The notes beneath the pieces are model-generated. The model saw nothing but the letters and a program-made list of their open reading frames with translations, ran no database searches and was not told the origin of the DNA. Below, in pieces: positions 24,501 to 37,759 of a stretch of DNA of 64,000 nucleotides (position 1 is the first letter of the stretch; the number at the start of each line of letters is the position of its first letter). Source of the stretch: Cyclina sinensis (Eukaryota > Mollusca > Bivalvia > Venerida > Veneridae); assembly GCA_012932295.1 (NCBI GenBank), contig JAAONU010000016.1, forward strand, positions 35,123,241 to 35,187,240, read 5' to 3'. The position numbers were made by a program, and so were the translations under genes.

Positions 24501-27500
24501 GATATCGAGGATACTGCCGCAATACCTTTGGAAGTTGGCAGTAAGATATGATAGAATTAATACGTTGCTCCTAGTTCGCTACAGCACCTTGCTTTTTTGT
24601 GAGCCTTTGTTATTGCTCTATACATATCGTCTTGCGGTCTAAGACATATGCTTGAAACGATATCTTTCTTTAAAAAATACTTTACCACAACGAAAGAAAT
24701 GGTCATAAACCAAATTTTTCAAATGATTCTATTCAAAGAAAAATCCTGGTTTCTACAGCCAATAGAAGATAAGTCTTCTTGTCTGATGTAGTAATGCCTC
24801 GAGCTCTGACATTGGTTTGCAGCACATGTATTATCGCCTTGTACACATCTATCAAGACTATCTAAATTAGGTTCCTTTTTTATTGCCACGAAAATCACGC
24901 TGACTTTGTGGAATAGAGAATTTCAACCCTGTTGGGATTCGACCCACCGACTTCCGGATAGGAGTCTCAGGATTTAGCCCATCGACCAGACAGGTTTGCC
25001 AAAGTACATCCCGGGTAAAAACTACACCGCAACAGAGGCCGTGCTGTTTATACTAACATGTTTTCTGCCGTTTCTTTGTTGTTGTTGTTGTTGTTGTTAG
25101 TATTTTTCCGTGTAGAAATATAAGTGTTGGAAGGGTTACTTGTATCAGGAGTACAGTTGCAAAGTACAACATATCTGTATATAATTTAACTTGCTTTAAC
25201 TTTTCTTCATTATAGAATGGAAGCATATTTTTTTTTAATATTTCGAGTTGTGAATATGTAAAAGTGTAAATATTTGAAAGCCATGACTAATTTACAAAAT
25301 TACTTTCTCTTTGTGACATTTTTTAGAGTTAAATGTTTTGTTTTAGATGTGATTGCTTGCAAGGATGGACTAATGGTGTATATGAACACCACTGCAGGGT
25401 TAAAACTAACCCAGATATGAACTTTCGGAAATGCTTACCTGGATGGAAAGGGGAGTGGTGTTACGATAAATGCTTGACAAGGTAATGAATTTTTAAAAAA
25501 ATATAAACACAGTATTAATTAATTTCATGTTCTTCGACAAATTCTGCTTATCTATACAAGGCATTTTTTTGACTGCACAGAAATCTGTGGTTGCACTTTG
25601 AGCCATAACAAAGCCTTCAAGTCAATTGCCGTTAGTGAATTTCTAACAGTGTTGCTGTTACTGGTAATAGCTAAATTTATCTTGAAGCTTCTAAGAAAAC
25701 TGTTTTTATCAAACAGTTCGGAATGTGGACAAAACCAAGTTTGTAAGAAAAATGAAGGAGCAAGAGGTTTACAGTGTTTATGTACAGATGGCTGGAAAGG
25801 AACTAACTGTACAACTGACGTAGACGAGTGTAAGAAAAACCCGTGCACAAGTTTTCAGGTATGTGTAAACAAGCCTGGCTACCACGAGTGCACATGCAAA
25901 CCAGGTTGGAAGGGTACCAATTGTTCTGAGGATATTGATGAATGTACGAATTCTCCCTGCATCAATTCTGGTACATGCATAAATACAGCCGGTTCCTACG
26001 GCTGCTCTTGTTCCGCTGGGCGGACTGGATTGAACTGTGATGAAGACGTGAATGAATGTGTTTCAGACCCTTGCAATTCGTCCTCTACATGTCATAACAC
26101 TCAAGGATCGTTTACATGTGATGCGAAACCAACTCTTGAGACAGGTAATAGAAATTATAACAAAGAAATGTGGTTCTATGAAAATGACACAATATGACCC
26201 ATTTAATGAAGCCACCGTTCTGGAACCATAAATTAAAATGGAAAAGTTAGAGTTATGATTTTTTAACTCAAACATTTAAAAATTATTTACCTGATAAGCA
26301 AGGTATTTTTGGATTTTAGTTAAGTAAATTTATGTAAATGTGCCTTTGTAGGTCTCTATCAAAACTATTTTGGCCCCCTACATTGTTATTTTTCAGTTGA
26401 ATTCACTTCAAAGTTACTTTGTGTATTTTGCAATGTCTCAGTACTTGTCATGATTCTACAAGAAAATTTAATGCTCATGAATAATACAGGTAAAATGTTT
26501 GTTTGGATGAAACAATATATGTCATGATTCTCCAAATAATTCATAAAAAAAATCCTAGTAATATTTGACGGAATGACTCAGTTTATATTATGAATTTACA
26601 ATAAATACTTGAAAAAATAATTCAGAACAATGTTTGTTCAGATGATTCAGTAAACAATCATGAATCTACAAAAATACATATGAAAAAATCCGAGTAATGT
26701 TCGTTTCAAATGACTCAGTATTTAATATGATTGTACCAAATACACGTGAAAAAATCCAAAAAATGTTTGTTTGAATGACTCTGTAATTATAATTATTCTA
26801 CAAAAATACACATGAAAAAAAAACGAGTAATCTTCATTTCGAATGACTCGATAATTGTCATGATTTTACAAAAATATACATGAAAAAAATCCGATTACTG
26901 TTGGTTTCGAATGACTCAGTAATTGTCATGATTCTACAAAATACAAATGAAAAAATCTGAGTAATGTTCATTTCGAATGACTCGGTAATTGTCATGATTC
27001 TACAAAATACACATGAAAAAAAACGAGTAATCTTCATTTCGAATGACTCAGTAATTGTCATGATTCTACAAAAATACACATGAAAAAATCTTAATAATGT
27101 TCGTTTCGAATGACTCGGTAATTATCATAATTCTACAAAAATACACATGAAAAAGTAATTCAGTAATGTCCATTTCGAATGACCCGGTAATTATCATAAT
27201 TCTACAAAAATACACATGAAAACATTTTGAGTAATGTTTGTACAAATGACTCTGTAACTGATATGATTCTACAAAAATAATCATGAAAAATTTCATTCCG
27301 AACCATTTTTGTTCAGATGACGCTGATTCCATGATTCTACCAAAATCTGAGTAATGTTAGCTTTATAGAAAATTTCCTGTCAATTTCTAAAACTTTACAG
27401 TTGACTTTGGAGTGTTGAAGACAAGCATCGTTCTTGTTGCTATTGTTGGTTCCCTGCTGCTGTTGATAATCATCATTATTTTGCTGTTGATTGCAAGGAG

Positions 27501-28370
27501 CCAATGGTAAGATATACCCAATTTTTTTTCCAATATACTGGTATTACCTCTTCTAAACACGCACTTCCATTTTCGATGGTGACTTAAATAAAATAAGTTG
27601 CGCGTATTTCGACAATTCAGGAGCGTGTCAAAATCTTTGGCATCTACGGGATAAGAGTTCCGCGTTCAGAAGCTGTAAGTATGTAATCATATCGGTATAC
27701 AGGATGCCCGTGACATTAAACTTGGTATTGTTATATACAGTAAATTCCCGTTTGTAATTTTTTATGAAGTTTGAAATTCCACTTTTGATGAAGCAATTCT
27801 TTAACCAGTGAATCTTCGTGGAGTCTATATGTTTTCATACGTCATTTCGGCCACAAAAATTTTGGATTCCACATAAATTAAACGACCAAAGACAAATGAA
27901 ACGTTTTGTGTAAATAGTTAGCAGGCAACATGGAAATTATTAAGGTTAATTTTCAATGTTTCAATTAACAATACATTCTTGGCAATTGTATAACTGTCTT
28001 GATTTCACCAACAATGACTGAAGTGTTGCCTGCAATTATTTGGACACTTCTTCTAATGGTTGGGCTCATCTAATCAGAATGCAAAAACTTCAAATTTGAG
28101 TATTTCCATATGTAAGTTTCTATTTTTAAGTTAGCACCTTTTCGTAACAGTTTATTATATTTTTTCAGCAAAAGGAATGATGAAAAAAGCCAGACCAGAG
28201 CACGTGTTATAAGACCTTGCGATAAAGAACACGACCAAAAAACAAGCGTACCAGTTCATTTTCATGGAGGCTCAACTATTTACCATTACAACAAGACTAA
28301 TTTTCAAGACGGCGTAGCTGATTACCCACAAAGACATCTGCCTGTGCAAAGACAGTATTTAGACTTTTGA
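21581..28370 (+). CDS. EGF-A, single-pass EGF-repeat membrane protein
   Basis: Seven coding exons: 21581-21628, 23986-24096, 24449-24540, 25347-25481, 25717-26144, 27401-27506, 28169-28370 (1122 nt, 373 aa; phases 0,0,2,2,1,2). Exon 1 is a signal peptide (MRIAIGFLLFHIYFC). Exons 2-4 encode a first EGF domain, a calcium-binding-type EGF (DDIDEC) split by an intron, and a C-x2-GWKGEWC-x3-C linker. Exon 5 has three full EGF domains, two of them opening D-[VI]-DEC, then a fourth (DVNEC) lacking its last cysteine pair. Exon 6 is the membrane helix (about residues 278-301). Exon 7 is a 67-residue tail ending in tyrosine motif YLDF. AATAAA occurs at 28406-28411 and 28677-28682. The protein should sit in the plasma membrane with EGF modules outside. 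It shares its plan with EGF-B and EGF-C. It is not Notch or Delta: no LNR, ankyrin or classical DSL domain. Ligand unknown. The signal exon is joined across a 2.4-kb intron on phase and context only. Confidence 0.82.
23571..23970 (+). repeat. 44-bp minisatellite abutting EGF-A exon 2 acceptor
   Basis: About nine near-identical 44-bp units (core TATAAATTTAGGCCTGCAAA) run up to the pyrimidine tract of the acceptor at 23985. Each unit contains a TTTAG/G that could act as a weak 3' splice site. Confidence 0.92.
24920..25000 (-). mobile_element. tRNA-derived SINE head
   Basis: On the minus strand a box A-like GTCTGGTCGATGGGCTA (24976-24992) and a box B GGGTCGAATCC (24934-24944) have tRNA spacing. 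The acceptor stem is not paired, so it is a SINE relic in EGF-A intron 3. Confidence 0.5.
25077..25098. repeat. (GTT)n microsatellite
   Basis: A run of about seven GTT units in EGF-A intron 3. Confidence 0.85.
26390..27350 (+). repeat. About 67-bp satellite array in EGF-A intron 5
   Basis: Roughly 13-14 diverged tandem units share GAATGACTCAGTAATTGTCA and a CATGAAAAAATC segment. The array lies directly before the exon that encodes the membrane helix. Minus-strand frames over it read as repeated FCRIMTITESFEM peptides and are artefacts of the array. Confidence 0.88.
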
Positions 28371-28411
28371 AGAAGTAACACACTAACAGAAAAACAGACG
28401 GAAAAAATAAA

Positions 28412-29887
28412 TTTCTTCAAAGTCCTTCAACTTTCAATCTATTTCTACAAATCTGATTAAATTACAGTCAACGTACATTTGAATATTCAACTGTAACTTT
28501 ATGTTTTTCGAATCCAATCTGTTGTATTTGGTATTTATTTTACTCCTATTACCTATCCTTGTAAAAATTAGACGTAATACGCCTTTTCCAAACAACTGTT
28601 ACTGATAATGGATTAGGTAGTGTGCTATAGATTTTCCACCCACTGTTAACACATCTATTTTGTAAATTTACAACAAAATAAATACTATGAAAAGATAAAC
28701 AAATGTTTAAATACAAAAATAAACTGGCTATAAGTGTATTACCTCAAGCAACACAGAGAGTAAAATACTAAGATGTCGTAATCTTTTCTGTATATACTTA
28801 ATGTCCAAGGAAAGTAACTTCACTGTTAGACGACTAACCCTTCGCAATTAAATCACGAGTATAATCATGTATAATTGTCATTATTTATAAAATGTTAACT
28901 TCTTGACATGAAAAATAAAACATTTTCAGAGGAAAAGATTGAGTGCATTTTACCCATTTAAAATCCTAAAAGCGCAAATAATTTAGTAGGAATATAATTC
29001 AAATTGGATGAATATTTATTTGATTGAAAAGGAGTTTTTACAACTATTTATTCTTTCGTCTTAAGGTAAGTCTTTCTGCTTGTATGATGGGTGTAAAAAA
29101 TAATAAATACAAGTTATATTTGTAATCAGTCAATATTGTAAATGTCACCCTTTTGAACTCAAACTTTTAACTGGTACTGCCCAGTTGGAAGATAGATAGA
29201 TAGTCATGTTAATTGAAGATTAACAATCGCCTTGCTTTCCAAGGAGACAAATTTCTCTTTCAGACTGACGTTTTTCATTTGGACCATACAGTTAAGGGTG
29301 ACCGGTTGACGATTGCGTGTTAAAGCTTTAAAAACTGGTGTCGTCTAAGTGAAATAGTAACTGAAAGTGTCTATGTCACACGTCTGTGAAACAACGGACA
29401 GAGAATGACCCGAATTTCTTAATACTATTTCCCCTCAAATCCGCCTTGATCTTCTTAACAGAATGCCGATGTTCTTGACTTGAAAGTTTGTTTCAATACT
29501 TTTCTCTTATTGAACATGAATTGGGCGATTGAGACATCGCTCTAAGGAACAGAAAAATTAACATTCAGCAACCTCACTTGTCGATAATTAAAGCTTTAGC
29601 ATACTAGGTTAGACACTAGAAATTCGTGTTACTGAAAACTTCTTTGTTCAGTTAAATGTATGTGTACAATGAAGACGTAAAGAAAATAAAAACATCTCCG
29701 CCTTTAATTATATATGACAACGTTCACTGGACAACATTGTATACAGAAAGTAGAATAAAACAATTCAAAACTAATAAGTCTCAGCTGAAAATAATCATGT
29801 TTCAGAGAAAACGTATGTACACTACATCTGTGTCTCTAAAAAAGGTGTAAAATTTATTTCTCACGTTGGTAAAAAAAATAAAAGATT
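28412..29887. other. Convergent 3' intergenic region, EGF-A to EGF-B
   Basis: The two genes end tail to tail here. AATAAA signals for EGF-A lie at 28406 and 28677; for EGF-B the minus-strand AATAAA is at 29853-29858, about 30 nt past its stop. A 64-codon plus-strand frame at 29656-29850 overlaps that signal and has no recognisable content. Confidence 0.45.
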
Positions 29888-32800
29888 TCAAAATTGTAAA
29901 TTTTTAGTGATATACGGATCCACTACAGGATAACTGTCATGGCTTGTCTGGAGTCCAATCTTCCGTGGCAGTTCTTGCTGCTGTTCCTGGTAATAGTCGG
30001 ACATTATCTTTTCCTTTTTGTGGTCGATTCTGCGCCTCGATTGCCTTAAAATATATATAAACTATGTTAATAAGCAGTTGTTTCACTCTTACTGACCTAA
30101 GAATAGCGTTTTCATAATAAGCCTTTAAGATAACGCTTTGTCCGGTATGTGTAGCCAATGAGGGACATTCCTGATAACAAATCATCTCCCTTGGTCAGAT
30201 AACATCAAAGGTAGACCAAATTCCACATTGGTCCTTTCATTTGGAATCCTCTAACTTTATCCTTGTTTCTCTTTGTGATAGTCTTTATTTTTAATTGTGA
30301 AGATTGTCACTTATATAATAAATAAAAAGTTGAGATTATCAAAAAATAAAACAAACATAATGGTGTTAACAAAACATGTTGCTAAACTTAATGTGTAATC
30401 TGACTATCATTGTTGCAAATAATTAGGCTTAACTGACACCATACCACGAAAGAAACAGCGATGAAAGCAGAGGAATCCAAATGGAAGGACCAATGTAATA
30501 TCAGATATTATTCAGGGTAGATAATCCACTGATGTCCCCCATTGTACGTCGTCAAATTTTATTTCAACCTTTCCTTCAGCATAACTGTCTTTATGGATGT
30601 ATCAAGACCTTCAACAATACTGAAAATAACATTTTTAGCATCCAAAAAATAGTCCATATCATACAGGTTGTCCATAAAGGTACTATTTTCAACTATCCCA
30701 TTAGATAACATCTGGAACGCACGAATGCAAGATCAAATTGGGACACCATCTCGGAATTGTTCGATCGCCTGATTGTCTTAACATTCCAACATTTAACACT
30801 AATAACATATACCGAAACATTCATCGAAGACAACATTTGACTTAGAAGCAATACTACCTTAAAGAATAAAATTTTCTATATATTCCTAAATAGTTTGATT
30901 ATTTAGATATAAGTATTTACTATTTTAATAACTTCAACACATCCACTACAGAACAACAAACCAAGATATAAACCTGTCATTCTGATGTAGCGATGAAATT
31001 ATGCGCTGAATGTTACTAATGTTAAGAAGATTTTTACAAATAGCAATGCATAAATGATTTATAAGAAAAAAAAACCAAATATTACCACTTGTTCTTCATG
31101 ATTCCAAGGACAGTTCCAATGCTACATAACATCAGTACTGAACAAAGAACAATTCCAAAAATTAATCTTGTTTGTCTGTCGCCAACTTGCGCTGAAAAAA
31201 ATATATTTGACTTTTTTGGAAACACTAAACCGTTATATTAATGACCTACGACTGTATAGTATCTGCTCACCTCTTCAAATACCAAGGAATAAACTGCTTT
31301 ATAAATCTCTTTGAACGAAGAAGGACATATAGGTTAAGATACCCAGTCGAAAGAGTCACTAATTTGCCCAAATAGACTTCATTCAATATACAAGATAATT
31401 TTTTGCAATAAAAATCTACAGTTTTGTTTTTTCAGAGTGTCCTAGAATATATGTCAATTTAACAGTTATAAGCATTTAATAAGCAGACATATACTCTGGG
31501 ACATTCTATAAAATGTTTAGGTAGTCAATAATTTCATTTTTTTCAACTTTGTGTGTCAATTTAGTATTGATTTAAAAAGTTCGTTAGCATATATATATAC
31601 ACATGTTATCCTGATATTACTGCTTTAAATGAAGGTCACTGAAATGTAAAGAAAACGTAAAATGCTATTGAACTTACAGGCTTTTCTTTTATTCTCACAT
31701 TTGACGCCTTCCCATCCAGGCTGGCAACCACATCTGTAAGATCCGGCTGTATTCATGCATGTACCAAAGTTTAAACAGGACTCCATTTGACATTCATCTA
31801 TATCTTCAATGCAGTTTATGCCTTGCCAGCCAGAAGGACATACACACTCGTAAGAGCCAGCGATGTTCGAGCAGTTCCCAGAGTTGAAGCAGGGAAAGGT
31901 TTGACATTCATCAATATCACGTGTACAGTCTGTGCCTTCCCAACCATCTGAGCATAGGCACTGAAAGGAACCAAACGTGTTTATGCAAGTTGCAAAATTA
32001 TAACACGGAGCGGCTATCTGACATTCGTCGATGTCGTCGGAGCAATTTTTGCCTGTCCAACCTTCAGAACACTTGCATTTATATGACCGTTCGATATTTG
32101 TACATGTTCCAGAATTCAAACAAGGATTCCATTTACATTCGTCAACATCAACTGTACAGTTATCGCCCTCCCAACCTGTATCACAAAAACATTGGAATGA
32201 ACCATGAATATTAAAACAGGTTCCCGCGTTAAAGCATGTGTTGCTCCGGCATTCATCGACATCACTGCTACAGTTAACACCTTCCCAGCCTGGCAAACAC
32301 TGGCATTTATATGAACCGACGTTGTTTAAGCATGCGACGGAATTCAAACACGGGAAATACTGACATTCATCTACATCACTGCTACAGTTCACACCTTTCC
32401 AACCTGGCAAACACTGACATGTATAAGATCCGTCGTTATTGATGCATGTGCCGGAGTTCAAACATGGGGCAAGCTGACATTCATCTACATCGATTGTACA
32501 GTTTACACCTTTCCAACCTGGCAAACACTGACATGTATAAGATCCGTCGTTATTGATGCATGTGCCGGAGTTCAAACATGGGGCAAGCTGACATTCATCT
32601 ACATCGATTGTACAGTTTACACCTTTCCAACCTGGCAAACACTGACATGTATAAGATCCGTCGTTATTGATGCATGTGCCGAAGTTCAAACATGGGGCAA
32701 GCTGACATTCATCTACATCGATTGTACAGTTTACACCTTTCCAACCTGGCAAACACTGACATGTATAAGATCCGTCGTTATTGATGCATGTGCCGGAGTT

Positions 32801-35800
32801 CAAACATGGGGCAAGCTGACATTCATCTACATCACTGCTACAGTTCACACCTTTCCAACCTGGCAAACACTGACATGTATAAGATCCGTCGTTATTGATA
32901 CATGTGCCGGAGTTCAAACATAGGGCAAGCTGACATTCATCTACATCGCTTGTACAGTTTACACCTTTCCAACCTGGCAAACACTGACATGTATAAGATC
33001 CGTCGTTATTGATGCATGTGCCGGAGTTCAAACATGGGGCAAGCTGACATTCATCTACATCGATTGTACAGTTTACCCCTTTCCAACCTGGCAAACACTG
33101 ACATGTATAAGATCCGTCGTTATTGATGCATGTGCCGGAGTTCAAACATGGGGCAAGCTGACATTCATCTACATCGATTGTACAATCAATACCTTTCCAG
33201 CCTTGATAACACTGACATCCATACGAACCAGCTTTGTTAATACAAGTACCGGAGTGAGAACACGGTGCAAGTTGACATTCATCTACATCACTTGTACAGT
33301 TCACACCTTCCCAGCCTGGTAAACATTGACATGTATAAGATCCGTCGTTATTGATGCATGTGCCGGAGTTCAAACATGGATCAAATTGACATTCATCTAC
33401 ATCTTTTGTACAGTTCACATCTTCCCAGCCTGGCAAGCACTGACATTCATATGAACCGACGTTGTTTATACATGTACCGGAGTGCGAACACAAGGCAAGT
33501 TGACATTCATCTACATCACTGGCACAGTTCACACCTTCCCAGCCGGAGAAACATTGACATTTATAAGATCCGTTGGTATTTATGCATGTGCCGGAGTTTA
33601 AACATGGGGCAAGCTGACATTCGTTTATATCTTTTGAACAGTTCACACCTTCCCAGCCTGGGAAACATTGACATTTATAAGATCCATCGGTATTTATGCA
33701 TGTACCAGAGTTCAAACATGGAGCATATTGACATTCATTTATATCCTTTGTACAGTTCACACCTTCCCAGCCTTGATAACACTGACATTTATAAGATCCG
33801 TCGTTATTTTTGCAGGTGCCGGAGTTCAAACACGGAGCAAACTGACATTCATCTACATCATCTGTACAGTTCACACCTTCCCAACCTTGATAACACTGGC
33901 ATTCATATGAACCGGCGTTGTTTTTACATGTACCAGAGTTCGCACACGGAACATGTTGACATTCATCTACATCACTTGTACAGTTCACACCTTCCCAGCC
34001 TGGCAAACACTGACATTCATACGAACCAGCGTTGTTTATGCATGTGCCGGAGTGTAAACAAGGTAAATTTATACATTCATCGATGTCTTTGGCGCAGTCA
34101 ATACCTTCCCAGCCTTCTGGGCATAAGCAGTTATATGATCCCGGCTTGTTAGTACAAGTCCCCGAGTTTAGACATGGTTTGAGTTGACATTCATCTATAT
34201 CTTCACTACAGTTTTTACCCTTATAACCGTGATTACAGACGCAATTATAGGTACCAACATCATTTGAACATGTACCTTGTACACAAGGGGAAAGAAAGCA
34301 TTCGTCGATATCATTCAAGCAGTTCTCACCTGTCCAGCTAGACAAGCAAGTGCATTCGTAAGAACCAACAGTATTCATGCAGGACCCATTATTGTTACAC
34401 GGGTTGGCAAAACATTCATCAACATCGACTGTGCAGTCTTTCCCCTTCCAACCTTCAGAACACTGGCATTCATAAGTACCCTGCTTATTTAAACAAATGC
34501 CTAAATTTTTGCAAGGACCTGAAGTACATTCATCAATGTCATGTGAACAGTTTACGCCTTGCCAGCCATGAGAGCAACTGCAGTAGTAAGAGCCATCATT
34601 ATTTGCACAGGTTCCGTTGTTCATACATGGAGACTTTTGACATTCATCAACGTCCTCGTCGCATGCAATGCCCCTCCAACCAGAACGACAGGGACAATTG
34701 AATGAACCTTGCGTATTAACACAGTAAGTGTTTTCTGGACATGGAGATCTCGCGCATTCGTCGATGTCACTTGTGCAATTTACACCATGCCATCCGGGCG
34801 CACAGATACAACGCAGTCCTCTGCCACGTTTCTTGCAGACTTCAGTCGGCCCGCACATTGAACTGAAAATAGCTGTAATATGTCAACATGCCTGAAAAGA
34901 AAACTGTCTGTTTCCAAAAGATCCCGATTGTTTCGTTAAAAAAAAAAGAAAGTGAAGCTCGGCTAATCGTCATGAAATTTTGGCAAATAATTATACACAT
35001 AAGCCAGTGAGGATATTATGCCAAAGTTCCTAATTTGAAGTTGGTAATTTCTCATTACTCAGGAATTCATTTACAATTTCAAGGAGTTCGTAACTGAGAA
35101 CCACCAAAGCAAAGGTCATTATATCCTGTCAGAAGATCTAGTTCACTCAGTTGATAATAGCTACTAAGCGAATGTCTGATGTTTAAAATCCGACTCAATT
35201 TTCTGTAGGGCTTTGACACTTTGAAACAAAATTTGTATCCTAAAACATATTAAAACAAGTGTACGCTGTAAGTAAGCGCATTATTAAGATATCACCTGTT
35301 CAGACACTGATCCAGGCACCATTCCCCCATCCAGCCTTGTTCGCATTTACGAACCGAAGTCTCTTTAACGTCACAGTGCGTGTCTGCTCCAGACCAGCCT
35401 TCCAAACAACTACACCTGTGCAAGTGTAATGTAGAATACTTTCTTAAGAAAGTGATGTCAAGCCTAAATAATGATGAACTATAAACTATATAAAGCATGT
35501 GTCACAAAAGTGGCAATTTTGTTTTAAATAATTATGCCAAAAACAATGTCTCCCTCTTTATTCTTTATATTTTTCGGTAAAGTACACTTAATGATAATAT
35601 TCACTCGCGTATTTAGTGTTTTTACTGCACTTTCAATATTCATTTTTATCATTAAGTTAATATAAAAAAACAAATACCTGTAGCTTCCTATGGTGTTCTG
35701 ACAAACTCCGCGATGAAGGCATGGGTTGCCAAGGTGACATTCATCAAAATCGTCATGGCATGTCTGGCCCTGTGATTTATATTTTTTTTTTTCATATAAT

Positions 35801-37759
35801 TGTATTTTTTCTTTATTACTTTTCTCTAGTATGAAGAAATAATAAACTTATGAAATTTCAGGAGAATATATAACTGGGCTTAGAAATAACGGAAATAGCT
35901 GTCGGATATTTGATTAAATAATTTTGCTAATTTTAATTTCTAAATGGTCACTGAAAAATCCATTTTTTGTCATAATCATGTATATCCAGTATATCTATTT
36001 ATGTCAAATTCTAGTAATTACTCAAATATAAACAATAAGTTTTTGCTGCAATATTTTTTCCTATCTAAACCACTAAAAATTGCTGTTTATTTTTTACTCT
36101 TTTTTCCTTAATATTCTAAAATCTGCGTGTCTCTTGAGCAAACGTGTAACAAAAAGACAGCTATTTATGTTCGTGAAGAAAATGATTTGCTCTGTATCTC
36201 CCAGTCAGTTGAGTACATACATCTTTTTCTCCATTAAACTAGGGATATCGTTGTTAAATTGATTGTGGTTACCTACCTGATATCCCGCGAGACACTGACA
36301 TTTTAGTCCGCCATGACCATTATCTCTACACTTGGCATTGTGAGAACACAAAAGGTTTCCACACAGAGTTGTGTTTTCAGCTGTGCTGACAGGTTGAGTG
36401 GGGGTCCCGTCGATCAGTACCTTATAAAAATAAAGAAGTTGCAAATCTTTTATACCTTAATTAAAAGTCCCAAAATGTGTTTGGTCAAGTCTTTAAGTTA
36501 TAACGAGAAATCGTTGAAAACGATGGATGCTCCCCGAGGCATAAGCTGATCTATGACACAGCCCTTTCAGTGAACAAAAACGAGGAAAATGTTGTATACC
36601 ACATAGAACTACTTGAATTGTCATCGAATATGCATTCCAAGTTTGAAAGAAACCCTTTCTTACCGTAAAGTCCAAGAGACATTGTATGTGCGCGCGCAAA
36701 AGTGCGGATACCACTTTAGACTATGCTGGACATTTGAAGATCAGCAAAAGACTTGCTCTGCTTACAACATGCGCATCTTCTCTTAATATTGGGGTTTCAC
36801 ATAATGACCTGTATGCAGCAAAATCAAAGGGCCTTTCATTCCGTGAAAAACATCCCGTTCAACCCATGCTTGAAATATACACGTCTTCTCCCCGTACAGA
36901 AGCCTTCCGTAAATTTTCATAGAATTCCAGAGACTCGTTGTTAAAAAATAACCTAATCACATCTTCTTCACATAAAGATTCCTTTAATTCAAATCGGAAG
37001 TTACTGACACATAGTTCGGACACAGATGGTGCTGCAGCGAAAACATGTGCCAAAAACTCAACAGCAATTGTAGATTGTAATGGTAATATGTGCATCTCCT
37101 CTTTCGTTTAATTCTACATGCTGTTACTGAAAAATAACCCGGATATCGATAGTGTCGTGGTATACTTTATGAAGCAAATCAAAGGGCCCATAACTCTGTA
37201 AAAACATATCCCAATTGTGATTTATTATGCACATCTCTCCTTGGTATAAAGTTTTATTTGATTCAATAAATAGCCCGGACACGGATGGTGATGCAGAAAA
37301 TTAAATGGCTCAAAGTTTGTGAAAAAGTAATACGGATCATTGGTGATACTCGCATCACCTCTTGATATTGAGACTTCCTTAAATGTTTCACTGTATTCCA
37401 GCTAGTTCTTGCTCTTGCTGAAAAATAGCCCAGACAAAGATGTGTGACGGACGGAAAGACGAAACGGCCGCTACATGACTCCCAAGAACTTAAGTTCGGG
37501 CTGGTGGATAAAGAAAAAACATACTTACATTTAGATTTATAGAATGATTATCTGTTCATTTTCTTCTTGTCATTAATAAATAAATTCCACATTCTTTATA
37601 TCTTTTTATAATGCGAGTTATATTTCATTTAATTTTTTTAAAAAAAAAGAATAATAAAAATTTCGTATTTACCTTTACTAATGCTAAGTAAAGCGTCATC
37701 CACGAAAATGCCATACTCTTTTTTGTCAGTTTTCGCAAAAGAATGAAATGAAGTTTCAT
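29888..37759 (-). CDS. EGF-B, giant EGF-array single-pass membrane protein
   Basis: Seven coding exons: 37673-37759, 36277-36420, 35678-35769, 35296-35415, 31678-34862, 31086-31191, 29888-30044 (3891 nt, 1296 aa; phases 0,0,2,2,1,2). Exon 1 is a signal peptide; the second ATG (MAFSWMTLYLALVK) gives a more typical one than the first. Exons 2-4 hold EGF 1, a split DDFDEC calcium-type EGF and the C-x2-GWMGEWC-x3-C linker. Exon 5, 3185 nt without an intron, encodes about 28 EGF domains; 27 open D-[IV]-[DN]-EC. Most keep the C-x-N-x4-Y-x-C hydroxylation pattern and a C-x4-T-C site like that used for O-fucose in Notch. Exon 6 is the membrane helix, exon 7 a 52-residue basic tail with SYPVV and PYITK tyrosines. 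Calcium-bound arrays of this length form stiff extracellular rods. Role inferred as adhesion or recognition; ligand unknown. Confidence 0.86.
30225..30496. mobile_element. Short element with about 26-bp inverted ends
   Basis: ATTGGTCCTTTCATTTGG near 30227 pairs, with few mismatches, with sequence near 30470-30496 on the other strand. The 270-bp segment has no coding capacity and sits in EGF-B intron 6, fitting a MITE. No target-site duplication was established. Confidence 0.45.
32378..33175 (-). repeat. Seven near-identical 114-bp EGF units in EGF-B
   Basis: EGF domains 16-22 of exon 5 are almost the same at DNA level. Changes are confined to a few positions, such as TCCGG/TTCGG and ATCGATTG/ATCACTGC at the unit joins. 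Flanking domains are clearly more diverged. Recent unequal crossing-over or gene conversion is the simplest cause. An assembler could also miscount the copies. Confidence 0.93.
36680..37520 (+). mobile_element. Repeat element with hairpin end in EGF-B intron 1
   Basis: Two diverged internal copies share AATCAAAGGGCC (near 36826 and 37178) and a CGGATGGTG-type block (near 37025 and 37275). A GACGGACGG stretch precedes a near-palindrome at 37481-37500. This tandem-core-plus-terminal-hairpin layout matches the other nonautonomous elements in the window. Confidence 0.45.

Noticed and set aside
26858..27332. Minus-strand frames with repeated FCRIMTITESFE peptides
   Set aside because: They are translations of the 67-bp satellite array.
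33358..34152. 264-codon plus-strand frame and neighbours at 33668-33910, 34277-34492 and 31921-32214
   Set aside because: They are antisense shadows of the EGF-B array; the minus strand has the conserved cysteine pattern and matched splice borders.
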